A stretch of DNA of 64,000 nt, taken from positions 1 to 64,000 of the forward strand of contig NZ_JAEMUW010000023.1 of the NCBI RefSeq assembly GCF_016598485.1, read 5' to 3'. Under the pieces are notes generated by a model, which had not been told where the DNA came from, did not search any database, and saw nothing but the letters and a program-made list of their open reading frames with translations. This document shows positions 49,059 through 57,881 of the stretch, piece by piece; within the stretch, counting starts at the first letter, position 1; every line of letters starts with the position of its first letter. Origin of the DNA: Micromonospora coerulea. Its GTDB lineage: Bacteria; Actinomycetota; Actinomycetes; Mycobacteriales; Micromonosporaceae. The position numbers and the translations under genes are program-made.

Positions 49059-50522
49059 TCAAGCAGACGATTCCCCGACTCCGCTTGTGGTATTCACGTT
49101 AGCGGAGTCGACGGCCCGCCAAATTGCGGGGTGGTGATCCCATCCGCCACTCACGTGCTCGAGTTGCGCGGCAGCGGCGATCAATCGGACGTCCTCGCCG
49201 TACCGGCCGGTGAGCTGCACGCCGACGGGCATTCCGTCCGCGGTCCGGCCGATCGGCAGGGAAACGGACGGGTCACCGGTGACGTTGAAGATGGCGCAGT
49301 ACGGCGAGAAACGCCGCTGCCGGTCGAAATCCTCGGCCGGGCCGAGAGCGGCGAACGCGCCCACCGCCGCCTGCGGCGCGGCCAGGGTCGGGCAGAGCAG
49401 CAGATCGCAGCCGGCGGTACGCCGGACGCCGCGGCGTACCTGCGCCTGCAGTTCGCCGAGAGCGGCCATCAGCGGGCCCGCGCCGACGGCCGCGCCCCGG
49501 TCGCGCAGGAACCGGGTCAGCGGCAGCAGGTCGGCGTCCCGCTCGGCCGGCACCGGGGCGAGCGCCAGCACGTACCAGATGGTTTCGAAGAGCGGCCACG
49601 CCTCCGGGCCGAGCGGCGCCGGAACCTCGACCACCTCGTGGCCGGCGGCGGCGAGCAGCTCGGCGGCCCGGTCGACGGCGGCCACGCAGTCGGGGTGGAC
49701 CGGCTCGTCGGCGAGCATCGGGGTGGTGAAGCGACCGATCCGCAGCCGGCCGGGCGCCGCGTCGCGGGCCGCGCGCAGGTAGCCGCCGGCCGGCGCGGCC
49801 GGCGGCAGGTACGGCTCCCCGGGCACCGGCTCGGCCATGACATCGAGCAGCGCGGCCACGTCGGTGACGGTCCGGCCGAGCGGGCCGTTGGTGGGCAGCC
49901 CGAACGCGCCGAAGCCCAGCGGGCCGCCGGAGACCAGCCCGCGACTGGGCTTGTAGCCGACCAGGCCGCAGAGCGACGCCGGGATGCGCAGCGAGCCGCC
50001 GCCGTCGGAACCCTGCGCGACCGGCACCAGCCCGGCCGCCACCGCGGCCGCCGCGCCGCCGCTGGAGCCGCCCGCGGTGTACGCGAGAGCCCACGGGTTG
50101 CGCGCCGGCGGCGCGACCAGGCCCTCCGAGTAGAGCGAGCAGCCCAGCTCGGAGGTGGTGGTCTTGCCGAGGCTGACCAGCCCGGCGGCGGCCATGAACC
50201 GGACCACGTCGGCGTCGACCGGCGGTACGAAGTCGGCGAACGCGGCCGAGCCGAAGGTGGTCCGCACCCCCGCGGTCAGCGTCAGGTCCTTGATCGCGGT
50301 CGGTACGCCGTGCAGCGGCCCGCGCTCCTCGGCGGGCACGGCATCGGCGGCGCGGGCCGCCTCCCGGGCCCGCTCCGGCGTCACGGTGACGAACGCGCCG
50401 ACGGTGTCGCCGAGCGCGTCCACCCGGTGCAGGTGGTGCTCGACCAGCTCCACGCTGGACAGCTCGCCCCGGCCGACGGCGGCGGCCTGTTCCAGGGCGG
50501 TCAGGTCGTGCGGCTCGGCCAT
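49059..50522 (-). CDS. Amidase-signature hydrolase
   Basis: ATG 50522 (MAEPHDLTALEQAAAV) is chosen over a start 24 bases upstream. The 487-aa enzyme has the amidase-signature triad: Lys in VPTAIKDLTLT (about 77), the cis-Ser in AGGSSGGAAAAVAAG (about 153) and the nucleophile Ser in QGSDGGGSLRIP (about 177). It hydrolyses an amide; the substrate is unknown. It lies just downstream of the kynurenine operon and in the same direction, separated by a toxin remnant, so a link to the missing formamidase step is possible but unproven. Confidence 0.88.
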   Translation of the reverse strand: MAEPHDLTALEQAAAVGRGELSSVELVEHHLHRVDALGDTVGAFVTVTPERAREAARAADAVPAEERGPLHGVPTAIKDLTLTAGVRTTFGSAAFADFVPPVDADVVRFMAAAGLVSLGKTTTSELGCSLYSEGLVAPPARNPWALAYTAGGSSGGAAAAVAAGLVPVAQGSDGGGSLRIPASLCGLVGYKPSRGLVSGGPLGFGAFGLPTNGPLGRTVTDVAALLDVMAEPVPGEPYLPPAAPAGGYLRAARDAAPGRLRIGRFTTPMLADEPVHPDCVAAVDRAAELLAAAGHEVVEVPAPLGPEAWPLFETIWYVLALAPVPAERDADLLPLTRFLRDRGAAVGAGPLMAALGELQAQVRRGVRRTAGCDLLLCPTLAAPQAAVGAFAALGPAEDFDRQRRFSPYCAIFNVTGDPSVSLPIGRTADGMPVGVQLTGRYGEDVRLIAAAAQLEHVSGGWDHHPAIWRAVDSANVNTTSGVGESSA

Positions 50523-50576
50523 ACCGTCATCCTGCCCGCTCCGCACGGCCTTCGCTGGGGTGACACGGTCCTGGAG

Positions 50577-50803
50577 TCACCGGGTGCCTGGCGGTGCCAC
50601 CCATTCGGAGCGCGGGCCGCCCACCTCGGCCAGCAGATCGAAGTCTCGGTCGTAGTGCAGAACGGTCGCGGAATACTCGGCTGCCACGGCGGCGACCGTC
50701 AAGTCACCGGGACTGGCGGCCCGGTGATGGCCCCGAGCGGTGAGCGCCAACTGGAGGTCCCGGGCGCGAGTGGAGACAGCGGCGGTGACCGGAATGGCCG
50801 GCT
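50577..50803 (-). pseudogene. C-terminal half of a PIN-domain (VapC-type) toxin
   Basis: The segment reads PVTAAVSTRARDLQLALTARGHHRAASPGDLTVAAVAAEYSATVLHYDRDFDLLAEVGGPRSEWVAPPGTR. This is the second half of a VapC ribonuclease with two of the conserved acidic residues (PGDL, HYDRDF). The first half, with the N-terminal Asp, is missing: upstream lies the end of the decarboxylase gene in another frame. No VapB antitoxin gene is nearby. Confidence 0.78.
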
Positions 50804-51814
50804 TTATATACCGAACGTCCCGAGGAAGCGCAGGGCGTTGCGGGACAGGAGCTTGTCGCGCTGGTCGGCGGTGAGGAAGTCGGCCTTGCGGACCACCTGC
50901 CCGACCGGCCGCTCCCCCAACGGGTACGGGTAGTCGCTGCCGACCAGCACCCGGTCCTCCCCCATGGTGTCGACCAGCAGCCGCAGGGCGGCCGGCTCGA
51001 AGACCACCGAGTCGACGCTGAACCGGTCGACGTAGGAGCTGGGCGGCGCGGTGGAGGCGCCGCGTACCAGGTCGCCGCGGCGGTGCCAGGCGTTGTCCGC
51101 CCGACCCAGCCAGAACGGGAAGCTGCCGCCGCCGTGCGCGAAGCAGATCCGCAGCGTCTCCGGCACCCGGTCGAAGACCCCGCCGAGGATGAGCGCCAGC
51201 ACCGACAGGTGCGTCTCGGCCGGCATCCCGGTCAGCCAGCGGGCCATCCACCGGTCCAGCCGGGGGCCGCCGGGCATGTCCCAGGGGTGCACGAAGACGG
51301 GCGCGCCGACCTCGGCGCAGTGGGTCAGGAACTGCACGATGCCGGGGTCGTCCAGGTCGCGGTCGCCGACGTGGTTGCCGATCTCCACGCCGACGTGGCC
51401 CGCCGCCAGGCAGCGGTCCAGTTCGGCGCAGGCGGCGTCCGGGTCCTGCAACGGCACCTGGCAGAACGGCACCATCCGCTCGCCCCCGCCGGCGGTGACC
51501 TCCAGGGTGAGGTCGTTGAAAATCCGGGCCACCTTGACCGCCTGGTCGGCCGGGCGGTCGTAGGAGAAGAAGACCGGGGTGGGCGACACCACCTGGACGT
51601 CCACCCCGTCGTCGTCCATGTCCGCCAGCCGGGTCGACGCGTCCCAGCAGGCCGAGCCGACCGGGCGGAACTCCGTCTCGCCGACCATGATCATGGCGGC
51701 CCGCTCGGAGTCCACCCGCAGCCGGGGCCAGCCGGACCCGCCGCACGCGGCGTCGAGGTCCGGCCACCCCTTCGGTACGACGTGCGTGTGCACGTCGACG
51801 ACCGGTCCGCGCAT
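50804..51814 (-). CDS. nbaD: 2-Amino-3-carboxymuconate-6-semialdehyde decarboxylase
   Basis: ATG 51814 (MRGPVVDVHTHVVP) overlaps the dioxygenase stop. The 336-aa amidohydrolase-fold decarboxylase has zinc ligands His9 and His11 (HTH), His in VHPWDMPGG, the catalytic His in FAHGGGSFPFWLGR and Asp in GSDYPYPLGE. The WLGRADNAW segment is typical of ACMSD. It converts the ring-cleavage product of 3-hydroxyanthranilate to 2-aminomuconate semialdehyde, diverting flux from quinolinate and NAD. It is the last gene of the operon. Confidence 0.93.
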   Translation of the reverse strand: MRGPVVDVHTHVVPKGWPDLDAACGGSGWPRLRVDSERAAMIMVGETEFRPVGSACWDASTRLADMDDDGVDVQVVSPTPVFFSYDRPADQAVKVARIFNDLTLEVTAGGGERMVPFCQVPLQDPDAACAELDRCLAAGHVGVEIGNHVGDRDLDDPGIVQFLTHCAEVGAPVFVHPWDMPGGPRLDRWMARWLTGMPAETHLSVLALILGGVFDRVPETLRICFAHGGGSFPFWLGRADNAWHRRGDLVRGASTAPPSSYVDRFSVDSVVFEPAALRLLVDTMGEDRVLVGSDYPYPLGERPVGQVVRKADFLTADQRDKLLSRNALRFLGTFGI

Positions 51815-52338
51815 CAGCCCTTGCCCGGATGCACGGTGCCGCACTTGTCGCAGGTGCGGGCCTTCTCGTCGGCGTAGAACGCCTGGAACACCGGGGGCAG
51901 GTCGGCGGCGATGTCGCGGACCTGGAGCTCCACCTCATGCACCTTGTGCCCGCACTCCGGGCAGTACCACTGGAACTTCTCCAGCGTGCCCTCCTCGCGG
52001 ACCCGCTCGACCACCATGCCGATCGAGCCGGCCTCCGGTCGCTGCGGCGAGTGCGGGGTGTTGCGCGGCAGCATCCACATCTGACCCTCGCGCACGTGCA
52101 CCGTACGCGGCCCGTCGGGCGTCATCAGGTTGATGTGCATGTTGCCCTTGACCTGGTAGAAGAACTCCTCGTACGGGTCGACGTGGAAGTCGGTGCGCTG
52201 GTTGGGCCCGCCCACCACCATGACGATGAAGTCGTCCCCGCCGGGGAACATCTCCTTGTTGCCCACCGGCGGCTTCAGCAGGTGCTGGTTCTCCGCGATC
52301 CACCCGGGAAAGCTGAACGGCTCGGCGATCTCACTCAC
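51814..52338 (-). CDS. nbaC: 3-Hydroxyanthranilate 3,4-dioxygenase
   Basis: This 174-aa cupin dioxygenase has the Fe(II) ligands His52, Glu58 and His96 (DFHVDPYEEFF, NTPHSPQRP) and the substrate-binding Arg48 and Arg100. The bacterial C-terminal rubredoxin-like metal site is present (WYCPECG ... CDKCG). It opens the aromatic ring of 3-hydroxyanthranilate with O2. The start MSEIAEPFSFPGW lies in an 8-base overlap with the deaminase gene, and the stop shares a base with the decarboxylase start. Confidence 0.95.
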   Translation of the reverse strand: MSEIAEPFSFPGWIAENQHLLKPPVGNKEMFPGGDDFIVMVVGGPNQRTDFHVDPYEEFFYQVKGNMHINLMTPDGPRTVHVREGQMWMLPRNTPHSPQRPEAGSIGMVVERVREEGTLEKFQWYCPECGHKVHEVELQVRDIAADLPPVFQAFYADEKARTCDKCGTVHPGKG

Positions 52339-52807
52339 GGCTGACCTCCTTTGGGAGCAGGGCGACGGCTTGCATCTCGATCAGCAGGTGCGGATGCGGC
52401 AGCTGGTGCACCGCCACCGTCGTCCGGGTCGGCCCGGTGGCGTCGAAGAACTCGGCCCACACCTCGTTGTACCCACCGAAGTCGTTCATGTTGACCAGGT
52501 AACTGGTGACCTGGACCAGGTCGGACAGCTCCGCACCGACCGACCGCAGCAGGTCCCGGACGTTCCCGATGACCGCCCGGGTCTGCACCCGGATGTCGAG
52601 GTCCGTCGTGCCGAACTCGTCGACCGTCACGCCGGCGAAGGTGTTGTCCGGCAGCCGCGACGACGTACCGGAGACGAAGACGAACCCACCGGCGACCTTG
52701 ACGTGCGGGAACGCCCCGCGCGGCACGGCCTTTCCGGCCACCACGTGGGCGGTCACGTTGTCCTCGGTTCGCGACTGCGGGGCTCGCAGCTCACTCCTCC
52801 CGCTCAC
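52331..52807 (-). CDS. RidA-family 2-aminomuconate deaminase
   Basis: GTG 52807 overlaps the decarboxylase stop and gives 158 aa. The RidA fold is clear (VFVSGTSSRLPDNTFAG, QTRAVIGNVRDLLRSVGAELSDLVQVTSYLVNM, RTTVAVHQLPHPHLLIEMQAVAL), with the conserved Arg of TRTTVAV. Within a 3-hydroxyanthranilate meta-cleavage operon, this family acts as 2-aminomuconate deaminase, releasing ammonium and forming 4-oxalocrotonate (2-hydroxymuconate). The role is assigned from family and context. It is cytosolic. Confidence 0.88.
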   Translation of the reverse strand: MSGRSELRAPQSRTEDNVTAHVVAGKAVPRGAFPHVKVAGGFVFVSGTSSRLPDNTFAGVTVDEFGTTDLDIRVQTRAVIGNVRDLLRSVGAELSDLVQVTSYLVNMNDFGGYNEVWAEFFDATGPTRTTVAVHQLPHPHLLIEMQAVALLPKEVSRE

Positions 52808-53577
52808 GCCGCCGCCCGCAGCGACGCGGTGCCGAGCTTCTCCACCACGGCCCGGACGTGCGCGCCCGGCCGCAGCGGCACCGCGGCCGTGGCGGCGCCG
52901 GCCAGGAAGACCCAGCCCTCGCGCAGCCGTACCCCGTGCCGGCCGGCGAGCCGGATGCCCTCGTCCAGCGCCCGGCGTGGGTCGCCGAGGATCGCCGCCG
53001 TCGAGCCCACCTGCGCCACCCGGCCGTCGATCTCCAGCAGTACGCCCAGGTTGTCCAGCCCGTCCGGCACCGGCGACCACGCCCCGACCACGAACGCGGC
53101 GGCCGAGGTGTTGTCGGCGATCACGTCCGGCAGGGAGAAGGCGAAGTTCGCGTACCGGGAGTCGATCAGCTCGATCGCCGGGGCGACCGCGCGGACCGCG
53201 TCGGCGAACGACCCCAACGGCTCGCCGGGCTCGGGGAGGCGGTCCAGCAGGAACGCCACCTCCGGCTCGACCCGGGGGTGGATGAAGGCGCCGAGGTCGA
53301 CCGTGCCGCCGTCGGGGACCCGCATCAGGTCGGTGAGCCGGCCCCAGATCACCTCGTCCACGCCCATCTGGGCCATCTTCGCCTTGCTGGTCAGCCCCAT
53401 CTTCAGGCCCACCAGCCGCTCACCCCGCTCGAGGCGGCGCTGGACCAGCGCGGTCTGCACCGCGTACGCGGCGTCGACATCCAGGCCGGTCTCGGCGGCC
53501 AGCTGGCCGATGGCGGTGGCGTTGTCCGCGGCGCCGCCCAGCTTCTCGGCGATCCCCGCGATGTCCGGCCCGATCAT
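52804..53577 (-). CDS. 4-Oxalocrotonate (2-oxo-3-hexenedioate) decarboxylase
   Basis: This 257-aa protein belongs to the fumarylacetoacetate-hydrolase-like decarboxylase/hydratase group. Metal ligands appear in HPRVEPEVAFLL and AIELIDSRYANFAFSLPDVIADN, and the GLKMGLTSKAK segment is conserved. It decarboxylates 2-oxo-3-hexenedioate to 2-hydroxypenta-2,4-dienoate. It is a paralogue of the hydratase three genes upstream; assignment between the two rests on motif differences (VGLKMGLTSKAKMAQMGVDE here) and is reasonably firm. It overlaps both neighbours by 4 bases. Confidence 0.87.
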   Translation of the reverse strand: MIGPDIAGIAEKLGGAADNATAIGQLAAETGLDVDAAYAVQTALVQRRLERGERLVGLKMGLTSKAKMAQMGVDEVIWGRLTDLMRVPDGGTVDLGAFIHPRVEPEVAFLLDRLPEPGEPLGSFADAVRAVAPAIELIDSRYANFAFSLPDVIADNTSAAAFVVGAWSPVPDGLDNLGVLLEIDGRVAQVGSTAAILGDPRRALDEGIRLAGRHGVRLREGWVFLAGAATAAVPLRPGAHVRAVVEKLGTASLRAAA

Positions 53578-54647
53578 GCGGTCTCCTCCTGCTCGCGGCG
53601 GCCGGCGAGGTCCAGCGCCACGTCCACGATCATGTCTTCCTGACCGCCGACCATCCGGCGCCGGCCCAGCTCGACCAGGATCGAGCGGACGTCCACGCCG
53701 TACTTCGTGGAGGCGCGTTCGGCGTGCCGGAGGAAGCTGGAGTAGACGCCCGCGTACCCCAGGGAGAGGGTCTCCCGGTCGACCTGGACCGGCCGGTCCT
53801 GGAGCGGGCGGACGATCTCGTCGGCGGCGTCCATCAGCGCGAACACGTCGCAGCCGTGCTTCCAGCCATGCAGCTCGGCGACGGCCACGAAGACCTCCAG
53901 CGGCGCATTGCCGGCACCGGCGCCCATCCCGGCCAGGGACGCGTCCACCCGGACCGTCCGGCCGTGCGGCGCGTCCGGACCGGCCGCTCCGCCGCCGAGG
54001 ATCCGGCCGTGCTCGACGGCGAGCACGCTGTTGGCCACCCCGAGCGACAGGTTGTGGTGCGCGTGGATGCCGATCTGCGTCTCCGGTTCGAGGACCTGCC
54101 GGTACGCGTCGACCCGCTGCGCCACGTCGGACATCAGCAGCCGCCCGCCCGAGTCGGTGACGTAGACGCAGTGCGCGCCGTACGACTCCATCAGCTTGGC
54201 CTGGGCGGCCAGCCCGGCCGGGTCGTTCATGTGCGACATCATCAGGAACCCGGAGACGTCCATGCCGTTCTCCCGGGCCCAGGAGATGTGCTGGGCGGAG
54301 ATGTCCGCCTCGGTGCAGTGGGTGGCGATCCGGACGCTGGTCACGCCGAGCGCCTGCGCCGCCTTCAGGTCGGCGATGGTGCCGATGCCGGGCAGCAGCA
54401 GGGTGGTGAGCTGCGCGCTGGTCAGCACCTCGGCGGCGGCGGAGATCCAGTCCGCGTCGCGGGCCGCGCCGTGCCCGTAGTTGACGCTGGAGCCGGCGAG
54501 GCCGTCGCCGTGCGCGACCTCGATCGCGGCCACCCCGGCCGCGTCCAGGGCGGCGGCGATGGTGCGGACCTGGTCGACGGTGTAGCGGTGGGCGATGGCG
54601 TGCATGCCGTCGCGCAGCGTCACGTCCTGGATGTAGAGGTCGGTCAT
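53574..54647 (-). CDS. mhpE: 4-Hydroxy-2-oxovalerate aldolase
   Basis: ATG 54647 (MTDLYIQDVTLRDGMHAIAHRY) gives 357 aa of the HMGL-like TIM-barrel aldolase. Metal and substrate residues are visible: TLRDGMHA at the start, the metal-binding HAHHNLSLG, and DASLAGMGAGAGNAPLE. It cleaves 4-hydroxy-2-oxovalerate to pyruvate and acetaldehyde, and normally channels the aldehyde to the next enzyme. A stretch of about 14 extra residues (GGGAAGPDAPHGRT) sits between VEHGRIL and VRVDASL, where the family usually has a tight turn. It overlaps both neighbours. Confidence 0.94.
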   Translation of the reverse strand: MTDLYIQDVTLRDGMHAIAHRYTVDQVRTIAAALDAAGVAAIEVAHGDGLAGSSVNYGHGAARDADWISAAAEVLTSAQLTTLLLPGIGTIADLKAAQALGVTSVRIATHCTEADISAQHISWARENGMDVSGFLMMSHMNDPAGLAAQAKLMESYGAHCVYVTDSGGRLLMSDVAQRVDAYRQVLEPETQIGIHAHHNLSLGVANSVLAVEHGRILGGGAAGPDAPHGRTVRVDASLAGMGAGAGNAPLEVFVAVAELHGWKHGCDVFALMDAADEIVRPLQDRPVQVDRETLSLGYAGVYSSFLRHAERASTKYGVDVRSILVELGRRRMVGGQEDMIVDVALDLAGRREQEETA

Positions 54648-55588
54648 CGGGCCGCCACCTCCGTCGCGGTCGAACGCCGCAGGGCCACCAGCCGCTCCGC
54701 GGTACGCAGCGCGGCCGAGGTCATGATGTCCAGGTTTCCGGCGTACGCGGGCAGGTAGTGCCCGGCGCCGGAGACCTCCAGGAAGACCGAGACCTGGAGC
54801 CCGGTGAGGTGCCGCCCCAGCGACGGCACGTACGTGTCGACCCGGTCGAACTGCACGTCCTGCTTGAGCCGGTAGCCGGGGACGTACTGCTGCACGGTCT
54901 GCACCATGTCGGCCACCGAGGCGGCGATGGCGGCGCGGTCGGCGTCGGCGTCCGGACAGAGGCAGTAGACGGTGTCCCGCATCAGCAGCGGCGGGTCGGC
55001 CGGGTTGAGCACGATGATCGCCTTGCCGCGCTCCGCGCCGCCGACCACCTCGATGGCCCGGGCGGTGGTCTCGGTGAACTCGTCGATGTTGGCCCGGGTG
55101 CCCGGGCCGGCCGAGCGCGAGGCGATCGAGGCGACGATCTCCCCGTACGCGACCGGGGTGACCCGGCCGACCGCGGCGACGATCGGCACCGTCGCCTGCC
55201 CGCCGCAGGTCACCATGTTGACGCATCCCTCGTGCAGGTGCTCGTCGAGGTTGACCGGGGGCACCACATAAGGGCCGATGGCGGCGGGGGTCAGGTCGAC
55301 CACGGTCCGGCCGTGCGCGCGCAGCACCTCGAAATGCCGCCGGTGCGCGCTGGCCGAGGTGGCGTCGAAGACCACCTCGACGTCGGCGAACTCGGGCAAC
55401 GCGACCAGACCGTCCACGCCGTCGGCGGTGGTCGCCACGCCGAGCCGGCGGGCCCGGGCCAGGCCGTCGGAGTCCGGGTCGATGCCGGCCATCGCCACCA
55501 TGCGCAGGCTGCCACTCAGCCGGAGCACCTTGATCATCAGATCGGTACCGATGTTGCCGGACCCGATCACCGCCACACCGGTCGTCAT
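54644..55588 (-). CDS. mhpF: Acetaldehyde dehydrogenase (acylating)
   Basis: This 314-aa NAD-dependent enzyme turns acetaldehyde and CoA into acetyl-CoA. It has the Rossmann start VAVIGSGNIGTDLMIKVL and the catalytic Cys in VNMVTCGGQATVPIV (about residue 130). The conserved GRHLTGLQVSVFLEVSGAGHYLPAYAGNLDIMT C-terminus is present. It forms a channelling complex with the aldolase encoded next to it, and the genes overlap by 4 bases. Length and motifs are complete. Confidence 0.95.
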   Translation of the reverse strand: MTTGVAVIGSGNIGTDLMIKVLRLSGSLRMVAMAGIDPDSDGLARARRLGVATTADGVDGLVALPEFADVEVVFDATSASAHRRHFEVLRAHGRTVVDLTPAAIGPYVVPPVNLDEHLHEGCVNMVTCGGQATVPIVAAVGRVTPVAYGEIVASIASRSAGPGTRANIDEFTETTARAIEVVGGAERGKAIIVLNPADPPLLMRDTVYCLCPDADADRAAIAASVADMVQTVQQYVPGYRLKQDVQFDRVDTYVPSLGRHLTGLQVSVFLEVSGAGHYLPAYAGNLDIMTSAALRTAERLVALRRSTATEVAAR

Positions 55589-56379
55589 TCGTCGCCCTCC
55601 CCTTCGAAGGAGACCCGCACCGAGCCGAGCCCGGAGATCCGCGCCTCGTAGGCCGCGCCAGGGGTCACCGGCACCATCGGGCCGAGCGCCCCGGAGAGCA
55701 CGACGTCCCCGGCGCGCAGCGGGTCGCCGGCGCGCGCGAGGGTGCCGGCCAGCCACTCCAGCGCGTGCAGCGGATTGCCCAGGCAGGCCGCGCCGGCGCC
55801 GACCGAGACCGGCTCGCCGGCGTGTTCCAGGACCATCCCGCACAGCCGCAGGTCGACGTCGGCGAGCCGGCGGGGCGTGGTGCCGAGCACGAACAGCCCG
55901 CTGGAGGCGTTGTCGGCGACGGTGTCCACGATGGAGATGTCCCAGCCGGCGATCCGCGAGTCGACGATCTCAATGGCGGGCAGCACGTGGTCGACGGCCC
56001 GGATCAGATCAACGGTGGTGATCCGCTCCTCGGCCAGGTCCGCGCCGAGCACGAAGGCGATCTCCGCCTCCACCCGGGGCTGGAGCAGCCGGCCGATCGC
56101 CACCTCGAGGCCGTCGCCGACCGCCATCACATCGGTCAACACGCCGAAGTCCGGCTGGTAGACGCCGAAGTTCTCCTGCACCGCGCGGGAGGTCAGCCCG
56201 ATCTTCGCGCCCACCCGGCGCTCGCCCCGGTCCCACCGGGCCTGGGCCTGGCGCTGCTGCACCTGGTACGCCGACTCGACGTCGCCCTCGGGCAGCAGCC
56301 GCCCGCGCAGCGGCGGGCAGGGCTTCCCGCTCTCCCCGGCCTCGGTCAGCTCCCGGGCGGCGGCTTCGATATCGATCAT
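55585..56379 (-). CDS. 2-Hydroxypenta-2,4-dienoate hydratase
   Basis: ATG 56379 (MIDIEAAARELTEAGE) gives 264 aa; the open frame upstream is the shadow of the dehydrogenase gene. Family motifs are AYQVQQRQAQARWDRGERRVGAKIGLTS, QPRVEAEIAFVLG and VLPAIEIVDSRIAGWDI. It adds water to 2-hydroxypenta-2,4-dienoate to give 4-hydroxy-2-oxovalerate, using a divalent metal. It is related to the decarboxylase downstream and overlaps both neighbours by 4 bases. Confidence 0.9.
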   Translation of the reverse strand: MIDIEAAARELTEAGESGKPCPPLRGRLLPEGDVESAYQVQQRQAQARWDRGERRVGAKIGLTSRAVQENFGVYQPDFGVLTDVMAVGDGLEVAIGRLLQPRVEAEIAFVLGADLAEERITTVDLIRAVDHVLPAIEIVDSRIAGWDISIVDTVADNASSGLFVLGTTPRRLADVDLRLCGMVLEHAGEPVSVGAGAACLGNPLHALEWLAGTLARAGDPLRAGDVVLSGALGPMVPVTPGAAYEARISGLGSVRVSFEGEGDE

Positions 56380-57881
56380 GTGAGGTCCACGCAGACGTTG
56401 GTGAGTTCGGAGTAGAAGTCGAGCGAGTGCACCCCGCCCTCCCGGCCGATGCCGGAGGCCTTCACCCCGCCGAACGGGGTCCGCAGGTCGCGCAGGAACC
56501 AGGTGTTCACCCAGACGATGCCGGCGTCCAGCCGCAACCCGGCCCGGTGCGCCCGGCCGACGTCCCGGGTCCAGACGGTCGCGGCCAGGCCGTACTCGGT
56601 GCCGTTCGCCAGCGCGTACGCCTCGTCCTCGGTGTCGAAGGGGGCGACGTGCACCACCGGGCCGAAGATCTCCTCGCGGTTGGTCCGGGCGTCCGGGCCC
56701 AGCCCGGTCAGCACGGTCGGCTGCACGTACGCCCCACCGTCGCGGGCGTCGCCGAAGCGCGGCGTCCCACCGCCGGCCAGCACCTCCGCGCCTTCGGCGC
56801 GGGCCAGGTCGTAGTGCCCGAGCACCTTGTCCCGGTGGCCGTGCGAGATCAGCGGCATGTTCGCGGTGGCCTCGTCGGCCGGCCAGCCGTACGCCAGCTC
56901 GCCCGCCCGCTTGGCCAGCCGGGCGGTGAACTCCTCGAAGACCGGGCGCTGCACGTAGATCCGCTCGGTGCAGAGGCAGACCTGACCGCCGTTGGTGAAG
57001 CTGGACCGGACCGAGCCGGCGACCGCCGCGTCCAGGTCGGCGTCGGCGAAGACCAGCCCGGCGTTCTTGCCACCCAGCTCGAAGCTCACCGCCTTCACCC
57101 CGTCGGCGGCGGCTCGCATGATCGCGCTGCCGGTGGCGGACTCCCCCGTGAAGGTGATCGCGTCCACGCCGGGGTGCCGGGTGAGGAACTCGCCGGCCGA
57201 GTCCGGGCCGAAGCCGTGCACCAGGTTGAACACGCCCTCGGGCACCCCGGCGGCGGCCATCACCTCGGCCAGCAGCGTCGCCGAGGCGGGGGTCTCCTCG
57301 CTGGGCTTGACCACCACGGCGTTGCCGCAGGCCAGCGCCGGGGCGACCTTCCAGGTGAGCAGCAGCAGCGGCAGGTTCCACGGCACGATGACCGCGACCA
57401 CGCCGACCGGCTTGCGGACCGCGTAGTTCAGCGCCCGGCCGCCGGTCGGGGTGACCGTGGTGAACGACTCGGTCGGCGCGGTCGCCACGATCTCGGCGAA
57501 CGTCCGGAAGTTCGCCGCGCCGCGCGGGATGTCGAGGGTGCGGGCCTGCGAGATGGCCTTGCCGGTGTCGGCGACCTCGGCCGCGACGAGGTCGTCGAAG
57601 CGGCGTTCCAACTCGTCGGCGACCCGGCGCAGCACCTCCGCGCGCTCCCGCTCCCCCATCCGGCCCCACGGCCCGCGCAGTGCCGCCCGCGCCGCGGTCA
57701 CCGCGTCGTCCACCGTGGACTCCGCCGCCTCGACCACCTCGAAGACCGGCTCACCGGTGACCGGGCTGCGCTTGGTGAACCGGCGGCCCGCGTCGACGAA
57801 CTCGCCGCCGACGAAGTTGCGCAGCAGTCCCGGCCCGTCCGGCGCGTGCCCGGCCATCAGCCGGGGATCCCAGAGCGTCAT
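56376..57881 (-). CDS. 2-Aminomuconate-6-semialdehyde dehydrogenase
   Basis: This 501-aa aldehyde dehydrogenase has the NAD-binding segment PWNLPLLLLTWKVAPALACGN, the general base Glu in SFELGGKN (about 267) and the nucleophile Cys in NGGQVCLCTERIYV (about 300). The ITFTGESATG and FGGVKASGIGREGG motifs are typical of the 2-hydroxymuconate/2-aminomuconate semialdehyde group. In this operon it oxidises the ACMSD product to 2-aminomuconate. It overlaps its neighbours by 4 bases. A 2-hydroxymuconate role is an alternative in catechol pathways but does not fit the operon. Confidence 0.92.
   Translation of the reverse strand: MTLWDPRLMAGHAPDGPGLLRNFVGGEFVDAGRRFTKRSPVTGEPVFEVVEAAESTVDDAVTAARAALRGPWGRMGERERAEVLRRVADELERRFDDLVAAEVADTGKAISQARTLDIPRGAANFRTFAEIVATAPTESFTTVTPTGGRALNYAVRKPVGVVAVIVPWNLPLLLLTWKVAPALACGNAVVVKPSEETPASATLLAEVMAAAGVPEGVFNLVHGFGPDSAGEFLTRHPGVDAITFTGESATGSAIMRAAADGVKAVSFELGGKNAGLVFADADLDAAVAGSVRSSFTNGGQVCLCTERIYVQRPVFEEFTARLAKRAGELAYGWPADEATANMPLISHGHRDKVLGHYDLARAEGAEVLAGGGTPRFGDARDGGAYVQPTVLTGLGPDARTNREEIFGPVVHVAPFDTEDEAYALANGTEYGLAATVWTRDVGRAHRAGLRLDAGIVWVNTWFLRDLRTPFGGVKASGIGREGGVHSLDFYSELTNVCVDLT

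Noticed and set aside
50577..51938. A continuous 453-codon frame that would join the PIN fragment to upstream sequence
   Set aside because: Only the last 75 codons look like protein (PIN domain); the remainder overlaps the decarboxylase gene in another frame. It is treated as a fragment, not a fusion protein.
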